Below, piece after piece: positions 1 through 10,052 of a stretch of 64,000 bases of DNA (positions are counted from its first letter, which is position 1; every line of letters begins with the position of its first letter). The notes under the pieces are model-generated. The model did not search any database. It saw only the letters and a list, made by a program, of their open reading frames with translations, and had not been told where the DNA came from. The stretch is from Gordionus sp. m RMFG-2023 (lineage: Eukaryota; Nematomorpha; Gordioida; Chordodea; Parachordodidae), in NCBI RefSeq assembly GCF_954871325.1, contig NC_088778.1:17883666-17947665 (forward strand), in the 5' to 3' direction. A program made the translations under genes and the position numbers.

Positions 1-293
1 AGGGTTAAGGTAGTAAATATAAGCGATTATCAAGAGGAAATACTAAATATAATTTATTTGACAAAATTAGCAACAACAACAATTACAAATTATGATTACA
101 CTTTAATTGATTTATAACATGAAAGCCATATTCTTCTAGGAAAGTGCCATTCACAAGATAGATGTTCTAAATTTCTGGAGAGAAAAAAGGATCTAACTTC
201 TTATTCTTTTTACGCTAACTAAAAAATTCTTTGTGTTTCGGCTAGCTTAAGTGAAAGATTTCTCTACCGCTAGGTTGACATTGAACTTAAGGA
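1..293. other. AT-rich sequence without recognised gene
   Basis: No convincing coding exon, RNA gene or repeat end is visible before the first MITE at 294. Confidence 0.4.
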
Positions 294-517
294 TAGTGTT
301 GTTAAACGGCTCGATTTGAGCCGATTTTTGAAGACGGCTAACTCAATATTTTAATCAAGAAAAATATTAAACAAGCCTAAAGATTATGGTCATAGGTGGT
401 ATAAAGGTTTGGACATCTTTTAGCGAAATCTCAAGGTTTAGGCAATATTTTTCTGGCGAAAATATTGGGTTAGTCGTAATTTAAAATCGGCTCAATTCGA
501 GCCGTTTAACAAAACTA
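294..517. mobile_element. hAT-type MITE, TAGTGTTGTTAAAC family
   Basis: A short non-coding element with long terminal inverted repeats. The left end reads TAGTGTTGTTAAACGGCTC and the right end GTTTAACAAAACTA. The arms also share the inner motif GGCTCGATTTGAGCC and its counterpart, and each arm carries a version of GGCTAACTCAATATT. The flanks CTTAAGGA and TTCAAGGA look like a worn 8-bp target duplication. Sister copies lie at 1611-1810 and 63165-63375, with fragments near 54554, 57834 and 63590. Confidence 0.75.
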
Positions 518-1239
518 TTCAAGGAGATCATCATTATATCTGGAAAATTGAAAAGAATTATTTTATAACATGATAATTATAAAATCTATTTTGAATTTAT
601 AATTAGTTTCTCTTCAATAAAGATCTAAAAATATTCCGAGATATCTGTAATGTAGTTAGTGTATTTAATTTTTCTTAAAAAAATATGTTAAAAAAATTTA
701 TAACTGCACGATTTACGCAGACTATGTAATGGGCGGTTAAAAATCGGCGCGCCGCCTATTAGATTTTAAAACTCGCACCAGCCGCCGATAATTTCGTCGG
801 CGCACACGACTAGGTTCAGTCCAGTTTTTTTATTTTAAATATTGATAATTTATGGTAAGGATAATAATTTTTGCTATATTCTGTAAGGTAAATAAAAAAT
901 ATGAGCAGTAAATGAATATTAAATGATTCATTATATGATTTTTGAACTGATTAATATAGATATAATTTAAATATATTTTTTTTATCGTACCAGCTTGGGC
1001 CTAGCCAGATTTGTAATTTTTTTCCATTTCTGAGCCCAATCTGAATTTTTAAAATTATGCAATTTTACAGCCTTCTTTAGGCCATGTCAGATATATATGC
1101 TATTATTAGAGTGGGCAGATTTTTAATAAAGATTCTATATATTAGTGTTCTTAAATAACTCTATATAGCAGATTTAAAATTAAGATTTTTGCCAAAATAA
1201 TATTACATAAGCCTTGAGATTTTGAACAGATATCCAAAT
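518..1239. other. Intergenic, degenerate repeat scraps
   Basis: No gene was recognised. A GC-rich patch at 735-815 with a GGCGCGCC core stands out in otherwise AT-rich DNA and may be the end of an old transposon, but no partner end was found. Confidence 0.35.
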
Positions 1240-2005
1240 CAGTGTTGTTAAGCGCTACTTTTTAAAGTGACATGCTATTACTACCGCTATTTTACAAAAA
1301 AAAGTAACTCGTTATTTGCTATCTTTTACTCAGCTTTAGATTTTTTTTAAAGATTTTTTACTTATCTCCACATAAAAAATGTTGGTATGAAAATATGAAT
1401 ATCATTCAAAAAATATATAAAATATTTTTTATTGCTTCAATATTAATAACATTTCTATTCTGTCACCCCCAAGTAGAGTGGCGACCAGAAAGTATAAGCT
1501 TTGCCATACTAATTGTCCAACATAGCACTTGAGGGCAATGCAGTATTAAACTAATACATATTTTTTTATATAAGAAAAATCATCAAAATCATTCATTTGA
1601 GTATTTTTAGTAGTGTTGTTAAACAAAACGCCTAACTCAATATTGTAGCCAGAATAATATTACCTAAGCCTCGAGATTTCAATAATATATGTCTAGACCT
1701 TTGTTCCTTCTATGAGCAAAATCTTCAGGCTTGCGTAATATTTTTCTGAATGAAATATTGAGTTAGTCGTTTTTAAAAATCGGCTCAAAACGAGCCGTTT
1801 AACAACACTAATTTTTAGATTTAATAAATACTTATAGAGAATTTTCATTAGTATTATTATTTATTTCAAAAGAATTATCTTCAGTAGGTAGCGTTTTTGA
1901 TCTGGCTAGGTTATCCTGGTTTGGTATAGTATTACCTTTGGATTCAGTCAGATTATTTTGATATGGCTAATTCAACTTGAATCTAGGGTGAACAAGAGCA
2001 GCTAT
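1240..2005 (-). mobile_element. hAT relic (copy A), C-terminal transposase end
   Basis: This starts with CAGTGTTGTTAAGCGCTAC and is collinear with the hAT at 5160-6525. On the minus strand around 1450-1555 it matches the region that in the other copy reads as the hAT dimerisation motif (LPSSDSAERLFSMVKLIL). It is interrupted by a MITE at 1611-1810 and cut off at 2005, where another hAT begins. The transposase is a fragment and cannot be functional. Confidence 0.75.
1611..1810. mobile_element. hAT-type MITE with perfect 8-bp target duplication
   Basis: A 200-bp palindromic element, TAGTGTTGTTAAAC to GTTTAACAACACTA, flanked on both sides by ATTTTTAG (1603-1610 and 1811-1818). The related hAT copy near 5535 has the unoccupied sequence (GAGTATTTTTAGATTTAA), so both element ends and the 8-bp duplication are defined by comparison. 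An 8-bp duplication is the hAT hallmark. No coding capacity. Confidence 0.92.
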
Positions 2006-3285
2006 CAGTGCTCTCTACACTTTTCGAGCGATGGAAGCAGACCCCCCCCCCCCCATCTGAATAAAGAGTTAAAGTACATGAGATAGTAGGAATGTTTAAT
2101 AAATATTAATATAAAATTGATAAATTAAGGAAATCAGAAACTTTTTAAAGTAAATATAATTAAGGTAAAATTAACAAATTCTAGTCTGACTCATAAGTCT
2201 CAGAATCATAATCAGAAAGAAAGCTAAATAATGTATTAATATAAATATTTAAAAAAATAAAAGTATTCTCACTTATTGCAAATATAAAAACATATTGCAA
2301 TTCCTCAATATAAAATCATTTATATTCCACATTAAATCATATTAATTAATTATTTCATATTGCACTGGGCCGGGCCTGCAGGTCTCTGATTTATAATATG
2401 ATTAATTATAGGAGGATATACCTCAACAGTATAGTCAATCGGATCTGTGAGCGTATATCTTATTCATCGCTGTACATTCTCCTTGTTCGACTTTTTATAT
2501 TTATCCAAATGCCATTAGTAACTATATCAGAAATCTTTTTAAAAAATTTGTTACCATTTTTATAAATTTTAAATGAATGCAGAAGACTTAGCATCTTTGA
2601 TCATTTTCCTAGATGATAAAATATAATTCTGACAAATCTTTAGATTCTTTAACCACTAGGTCATGTTTACATCCCTCATTTTAGCCATAATATAAATATT
2701 TCGAAACTTAGACACTTTTTTAAAAACTTGACTTGAGTTTAAATGGTAAAATTCACAGATATTTTCATTATTATCCTTAACAAATGTCTTTTCTACCATT
2801 CCCTTTGGTGTAAAAAAATTATGTTTGGTTTAATAATTTTATAGATTCATTATTTTAAACGACATAATGATCAAATCAAGTGCAACATAAACTGGTTTTA
2901 TAGCTAAAATAAAATATTATATTTAATAATGAAAGTATGTATACCTCTCCTTTTTGGATTGTATTGTTTGAAGTCTATAACTTTCAAAAACAAAAGGTTG
3001 ATTTCTCCCCTTCATAAATTCACTGTCATTATCTATTAGGATTAAATAATAATACAAGATAATAATTTAAATTACATTTTTCAAATTAATCAGGCAATCA
3101 TTGCCAATTGAATTTGATTTATTGCAAACCCTATGTCCTTTTAAATGGTTTTCCATTTTATACAAGCCAAAAATAACATAAAATTGTTCTATTCTAAAAA
3201 CATTAGCACTCGCCATGGTAGAAGTAGCAGAATCTTCAGAATCTTTTAAATTTATCAAAGCTGCCCTCACAGCATTATAAAGTAG
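2006..3285 (-). mobile_element. hAT relic (ZMYM1/DUF4371-like), minus strand
   Basis: The terminal sequence CAGTGCTCTCTACACTTTT at 2006 matches the outer ends of related copies at 61061 and 63103. The minus-strand reading frame at 3067-3270 contains LKDSEDSATSTMASA, nearly the same as the frame at 59855-60100, a segment typical of ZMYM1-like hAT transposases. DNA near 2760-3020 also matches 60180-60300 in reverse. The coding sequence is heavily eroded. A second transposon end (2361-2388) sits inside. The far end was not identified, so the right boundary is approximate. Confidence 0.65.
2361..2388. mobile_element. Terminal fragment of CAGAGACC hAT family
   Basis: The sequence ends ...GGGCCTGCAGGTCTCTG, which is the terminal repeat of the full hAT at 30743-34379. 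Only this end is recognisable here. Confidence 0.6.
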
Positions 3286-3289
3286 GAAA

Positions 3290-5159
3290 AATTTTACAAT
3301 CGCTTTATATGATGATAGTCTGCTTCTATAAATATAAAATAAACATGTTAAATCTAAACGAATAAGATACGAGTGGTATTTTTGGTAAAAATTGTTGTGA
3401 TTGGGTCAGTACATCACTCTTACATGCTTTGGACTGCATTGAGATAGAAATTAATTACAATTTCTGAGTAATAATGCCCATCCCTGATGTCTTTGTTTGA
3501 AGAACTGCACTGGAAAGAATTAGTAAAGGGGTCTTAATACTGGTAGATCTATTATTTATTATTTTAAAATATTATTTTTCCATAGATATCATATTATATC
3601 AAGAACGTTGGTCATTAAGAAATTTACTTCATTGTTTGGATACGATAAAATTTGTGTTATCTGACATAAAAAAAATTTTCAAAAGATAATATTAATATTA
3701 GCGATAAATGTGAAATCATTAAGCAATTGAAAAATAAATTTGAAATAACACATTTACTAAATGAAAAAATTGAGATATTGACAGTTTTAACAAATTCTTG
3801 GACCTTAAAAACAAGAATTTTCAACGACTGAATCCATGGCAAGGATTGCAAAAAATTGATCAAGGAAAAGGGTGTTTTATTGATAATTCGAAATTCATAT
3901 GCCTATTAAAACCCGTTTTATATCAATAAAGGTTAGAAAAAGAGAACCAATCAAAGAAAATCTAATTTTATGCTATCATAAGGAATTATATTTTAATATT
4001 AAAGAAACTTATATTGATATAAAAGTGAGCTTTAATAATTACGGATTTATGACCAATTTTTTTTTTCTAAACTAAAAATGATTGGTTTTCTTAAAATCAA
4101 AATTTATCAGATTTTTATTTCCTGATGGTGTAGTTATCAATATATGAATTCATAATCTGGGCCATTGTGAACTTGAAGTTGGAAACAAGCGGAATGACAT
4201 TTTTTTGTAATAGCTCATGGCAATCGAAAGAGCTAAGCATCCATATGAGAATCAAATACACCTTAAATTCATTTAATTTTTATAAAACATATATAACTGG
4301 AATTAATTACGCACATATAAAAGATAAATATAAAAAATACCTTGTTCAAAAGGTCATACCCAGTCCGGGAATCAGAAGTTTCATATTTTTATGCCCCTTA
4401 GGGAAAATTAAATTAAGGTTGAGCTATTTTCATATTGTGAAAATTATTAAATTTACAATATAAATTAAATTTTGTTTTCAAGAAATTATAATCAAAAATT
4501 GATTTGTATTTTTTTAGTTATTTTTACGTGAAAAATTCAATTCATCAAATAAATTAACCAAAGTTCTCCCCCCTCCCCTTTTTCCCCTAGATCATAAATA
4601 ACTATTTTAAACATAAAATATTTGATAGCTTTTAACTTATATTATAATTATTGATTAATATCAAATATTTATTTAGAATATTTGCAATAGACTAATAAGT
4701 AAAATGCCAAATTTCCTAAACTTGAACTGCCCAACTTAAAATTTGCTTATTTATTTATTAATCCTATATCTATATATAAAAAAAAATTGCGAGAAAAAAA
4801 CATCCGATTTAATTTTATGACCATTTCCGGTTTTGACATTTAAAATTTTTTAAAAATAATTAACATTATATAACTTTAAAGGTCAAACATTAGGTTATAT
4901 AAAGAAATTTAAATGACGCTTCTAGCTCATTTATATTCAAATATATTTAAAATGCCCCATTTTTTCGACATTTAGAGGCCCGTATCTCAGCCGCTGTTTG
5001 AAGTTGGAGGCTAAAATTTTATATTTTCTTAGTTATAATTTATACAAACTCTTGTGAAATTTTAGAAAAATCTGAGGGGTAGGGTTGAAAATCGTGTTTT
5101 TTTTTATTTGTCATGTATTTGCTGGATATTTTTATATCGTTAATTATTTTTCATATGAC
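3290..5159. other. AT-rich intergenic region, no recognised gene
   Basis: Short open frames (for example 3657-3863 and 4167-4463) show no recognisable domain and have the composition expected of chance frames in AT-rich DNA. No transposon end was recognised. Confidence 0.4.
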
Positions 5160-6525
5160 CAGTGTTGTTAAACGCTACGCGCGCTATTGCTACCGCTATC
5201 ATTTTCAAATGAGTAGCGCGCTATTAGCTACTTTTTACGCTATTTTGATTTTTTTTAAAAATATTTTTTACATAACTTTATTTCCACAAATAAAATATTG
5301 GTATAAAAACATGACTATAATTTATTACATACACATATATATATAATTTATTTAATATTGTTCTTTAATAATAATAACATTTTGATACTGTCACCCCCAA
5401 GTCTAGAGCGACGATCAGAAAGTATAAGCTTTACCATACTAAATAATCGTTCAGCACTATCACTTGAGGGCAACGCAGTATTAAATTTATTAAACACACT
5501 TTTTATATGAAAAAAATCATCAAAGATATTTAAATGAGTATTTTTAGATTTAAAAAAGCTTCTAGAGGTTCAATTTATTATTATTATTATTTATTTCAAA
5601 AAAAATCATCTATGGAAGGCTGCGGTTTCGATCTTGCTATAGTATTAGTATCGTGGTTAGGCATGGCATTTTTTAACGTTACCATCAGCCTATAAAGTTG
5701 TCCTTTAGATACAGTCAAATGAATGTATGGCCAATTTAATTCGAAACTAGGATGAATGATAGCAGCTATTACATTATCATACAGATCTATCTGGAAACTA
5801 ATTTATAAAAGCGATTGTATTAATTATAAAATAAGAAGAACACCTTTTTAATTTTCAAAATTTAAATTTATCTGAGATTTAGATACATTTATAAAAAAAT
5901 ATTAAAATAGCATTAAATTATGGTAAATAAAGATTTTAAAAATATAATTATTATACACAAGGTAATTAATAATATATTAATTTTGAATTTTATATTAATA
6001 CTATATATTAATATTATAGATTGTGTTGTAAATTAAGCCAATTTAAATTATGGCTAATCAAGCAATAAATCATTCATTTTATATAATTGTATAATAGAAA
6101 ATAAAAATAAAGTTTTGACCTTTTCTCGCCTTTTAGCATAGACTCTACCAGTGGTTGGCAAAATTTTCTTGCATCGAAACCGATATCCAATAGTAATTTT
6201 TTCTTCAAGATTAAAGTATTTTTTGAATTTTGGGAAAGGATAATCTATATTTTTCTCATTTTCCAAAGAAATTTAGCTACCTTCAACAATCTCACACATT
6301 TTTAATAACTAGATATAATGTATATTTTAAATATAAATTTCAAAATTAAATTAAATAAAAAGATTATAATTTTAGATTTAATAAAAAATATATTTTAATA
6401 ATTTTTAGATGTATTTATTATGTAAAATTGAGATTTCTAAATTAGTAGCGAGCTACTGCTATCGCTATTTTCTAAAAAAAAGTAGCCAGCTAAAGCTACC
6501 GCTACTTAAAAAAAGTAGCGCATAA
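5160..6525 (-). mobile_element. hAT relic (copy B), BED end plus C-terminal end
   Basis: The left end is CAGTGTTGTTAAACGCTACG; subterminal GCTACCGCTAT/GTAGCGC repeats occur near both ends (5175-5235 and 6440-6525). On the minus strand, 6054-6266 resembles a BED zinc-finger N-terminus (YRFRCKKILPTTG), and about 5385-5490 reads LPSSDSAERLFSMVKLIL followed by SDRRSRLGG, the hAT C-terminal dimerisation region. The middle of the transposase is missing, so this is an internally deleted, non-autonomous copy. The exact right end is not certain. Confidence 0.75.
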
Positions 6526-6597
6526 ATTTTTTTAATTATAAACTTGTGTAATAATGAAAAAATTTTAATGAAATATTTTTGAACATATAAAATAAAG

Positions 6598-8330
6598 AAC
6601 TTATTTTCGAGGAACAAGATATAATAGCAAAGAAAACCTAGATGGGAAAATTATTGTTATAACAGGTGCAGATTCTGGAATCGGTTTTGAAGTTACTAAG
6701 GATTTATTAAGTCGAGGTTAAAATTTACAAAAAAAAAATTGACAATTAATTAGGCGCAGTAATTATCATGGCTTGTCATAATATTAAAAATGGCGAAATG
6801 GCAATTGAAAAATTGAAAGAAGCCAAATGTTCAGTCCAAAATTTGATTATTAAACAGATAGAACTTGCCTCATTTCATTCGGTCAGAGCTTTTGCAAACG
6901 ACATTAACAAAGGTATATAAATATAGCGGAAGTTCATTATTTTAGAAATTTTATAAAGGATTTATTAAAATTTCTTGTTTATTAATTGGCTTTGAAATGA
7001 ATTTTAAGTAAAAAAGTTAATATAGCAAATCAGAAAGTATTAGTATTAATAATTATAAATAAAGACTATTCTTTGAGTTTTCAAATTTATATGCCAAATT
7101 AATCTGCTGACTTTTCGAAATTGATGAATTGTTTAAATTTTATTTTGTATAATAGGTATATTATTTATTTAAATTACTTATATAACATAAGAAAGTTTAA
7201 CTATTTATTTTTCAAAAGTAACTTTAAAAATACTATAATAGACAAAATTTTCTTGCTATTGCATTAATAATTATAAACCATAATTTAAAATTATAATAAA
7301 AAAATTTAATAGAATATGAAAAAATTGATGTCCTTATTAATAATGCTGGAATTATGATGCACCCTAATAAGTTCACCGAAGATGATTTTGAAATTCATTT
7401 TGCTGTTAATTATTTAGGTTATTTAAGGTTTTAATCAAAAATTAAACATTAATATATACAGCCCATTTTCTCCTATCTTTACTATTATTAAAACCTTTAA
7501 TCAAATCTAATAACGGAAGAATTATAAATATGACTTCAGTATCTCATCGAATTGCCAGACTGAATTTGAATTGTATTGAAAAGAAAAAAGATTCTATAAT
7601 AAAAACAGATGATCAATCAAACTCAGTTATATTGGAACCTCGCGATTATTTTGCCATGAGTAAATTGGCTATAATGTTATCAACCCGAATTTTAGCAAAG
7701 AAACTAGAAGGTATTTATTTTAAAAAATATAAATCATGACAAGTTGGTATTCATATTAATAACAATTCTGAATTTCTAGATATAAGATTTTTATCAATTA
7801 ATTTTTTAAAGTAAATATTAATACAATTATTTTTAAACATTCCTAAGATTTATGAATAACATAAAATAGCAAATGCTACCTGAATAAGTTAAAATTTTAT
7901 GCTCAAAATTCATTGAAATTTTAAGGATTCAAACCTAAATTATTATAATTACTAAAAATTAACAGGTCATAATGTCTCAGTAAACACATGTAATCCTGGA
8001 ATTTGCTTTACAAATATTATGAGATACATGCCATTTTATACAAATTCAATGCTATACATATTTTCATTCCCATTCTTATGGTTTTTTATGAAAACAGCCA
8101 ATGATGGTGCTCAAACCGTTATATATTGCGCTATAGAGAAGACTATTAAAGATATAACTGGGAAATATTTTCGGTAATAAATTATATTATTTCTAATATT
8201 AGAAAAAAAAACTATTAGTGAATGTGATATTGCCGAACCTGGATTAAATGTAAAAGATGATGATAGCTCAAATAATTTATGGTTAAGAAGTCTCGAAATG
8301 TGTAAAATAACAAACATACCAATTTTATAA
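6598..8330 (+). CDS. Retinol-dehydrogenase-type short-chain dehydrogenase (5' exon missing)
   Basis: Predicted NAD(P)-dependent short-chain dehydrogenase of the RDH11-14-like group; family members oxidise or reduce retinoids or other lipid carbonyls at membranes. Six exons fit in phase: 6598-6716, 6754-6912, 7313-7417, 7462-7710, 7966-8173 and 8219-8330, with introns of 37, 400, 44, 255 and 45 nt. Visible motifs: the Rossmann glycine motif VITGADSGIG, then LINNAGIMM, the serine region INMTSVSH, then CNPG and near the end GKYFRECDIAEP. About 316 residues are present; the usual N-terminal membrane segment should be in an upstream exon I could not find (a hAT lies just upstream). Oddity: where relatives have YxxSK, this reads DYFAMSKLA, so the residue four before the lysine is Phe, not Tyr. 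The gene converges on PIGN with 38 bp between stop codons. Confidence 0.88.
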
Positions 8331-8336
8331 TTTATT
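8331..8336 (-). terminator. Probable PIGN polyadenylation signal
   Basis: AATAAA on the minus strand, about 33 nt beyond the PIGN stop codon. Cleavage at the usual distance would put the PIGN 3' end inside the last SDR exon. Confidence 0.5.
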
Positions 8337-8350
8337 TTACATCACATTAT

Positions 8351-8356
8351 AATAAA
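8351..8356 (+). terminator. Probable SDR polyadenylation signal
   Basis: AATAAA about 20 nt after the SDR stop codon at 8330. Cleavage 10-30 nt later would fall within or beside the last PIGN codons on the opposite strand. Confidence 0.5.
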
Positions 8357-8368
8357 AATATACATGTT

Positions 8369-10052
8369 TTAAGTTAATTTATAAAAACTCAACCATTTTC
8401 GTGATATAAAACAACACAATAAAATCAATGGTAATATTATATTACATAATATATATTGACTAATGGAAAGTCCGATATCTAACCAGCTTCCTTCATTTTT
8501 TATACAAAAAAAGAAATACATGCATAAAACTTGTAAGATTGTGATAACATATATATTTTTATAAAAAGATGATAAATTTATGTCTTTACCATCGAGTTTA
8601 TTTTGGTAAATAATATCAGGCAATAAATTTTTAATGGTTACATAATGGTTAGTTATAATAATAATCGGTAAAATAATTTTTATAATTATAATGGAGGCCA
8701 TTATAAATGGCTTAAATGCACTCACTAAACATACACAGTATGCAGGATCAAATGAGTTGATGCTAGCAATATTACCGATTCCAAAAAACGAACTGAAAAT
8801 CATGACAATAAATTGAAGAGAAAAGATTATATGATGTATAAGTATATTAAGTACATTATCGTTATTTGATACAAATATGATTTGTTCTTTGTAAGAATTA
8901 ACCCAATTTTTGAGCAAAAATGAAAATAGAACCAAAAATAAAAACTCATATGATACGGATACTAAAGAAAACAAGCTAAATATAGCTGTGTTTATATAAT
9001 TTAATTCAGTAAATAAACGCTCTTGTTCGCAGTAGTCAATTAACTTGATGTATTTTAACAATTTTAATCTGATATGACTATATCTCTGGCCTGTAAAAGT
9101 AGTTTTGAAAAATAATGGAATGGTTGTAGAAGTGAATACCAAAACCCAACTTGGTATATTAATAAATATGTATCGATAAAAATATCTATTTATACAATCA
9201 TTACCATGACACGTGTTAAAAATGCCACCTCGACACATAATTATGCAAAACCCAGAAAGAAAAGTAATTATCAGGAGCCATATATCAGAGAATGCCATTT
9301 TAGAGGGATTAAGCTTTCCATTAAACTTTTGTTGCATTATTTTTAAAAAATGAGTATTTTTTATTATTAAAATAACCCAACTTATTAAAAGTAATCCTAA
9401 GTTAGTATTATATTGTCCAGGAAGTTTTAAAAAATAAAAAGGGGTTAGTGATAAACCGTAAACGATGCATTTCATATTTAATGAGTTCACTCTTTCATTT
9501 AAATAAAAAGAAGACAGAATGTATTCAAACAAACAAATAACCATCCATCTTCGATCAAAGAATGAATAAATTAAAGCGTATATAGTTATGATGATATTAG
9601 AAGCAATTATAATTTGAATTAAATTACTTTTATAGCCATTGTTTAAATAATTCTTTTTACCACCAAGAAAAATATATTTGTAGATGAAAATAAAATGAAT
9701 CATATCAAAATAAAATAACGAAAGTGGTAAAAGGTAATAAATATAAAATTTGATAGGACTAGAATTCAATTTCAGATATGTAATGATAATAAAAATACAA
9801 AAAATACCTAAAAATATATAATTTCTTGTTGGTATATAACTTATATCAAAAAAATAACGAATTTTAATGATTTTTTTATATTGAAGAGTGAAAATATATA
9901 GTATCCACAAAATATAGGCAAGGGATATAATCATTTTTAACTCAGATGTCCGATAATTTAAATAAAATCGAATTCCTTCTAATAATTCTTCACGAATTTT
10001 TACCATTTCATTATGCTTGTCTTTTGATTCATACATAAACCTTTCATAATCA
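8369..10052 (-). CDS. PIGN: PIGN exon 7: polytopic membrane domain
   Basis: A single 1684-nt exon encoding the C-terminal half with many hydrophobic segments, as in the PigN domain. It begins [13 protein letters not shown] across the splice junction, and the conserved blocks [14 protein letters not shown] and [15 protein letters not shown] lie near the end. That one exon covers over half of the protein while the N-terminal half is divided into six exons is notable. Confidence 0.95.

Noticed and set aside
4167-4463. 98-codon open frame on the plus strand
   Set aside because: No recognisable domain, biased AT-rich composition and no partner exons; best explained by chance.
9440-10050. Possibility that the 8369-10036 frame is a separate membrane protein starting at an internal Met
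   Set aside because: The splice acceptor at 10053 joins it in phase to PIGN exon 6, and the combined protein follows PIGN throughout.
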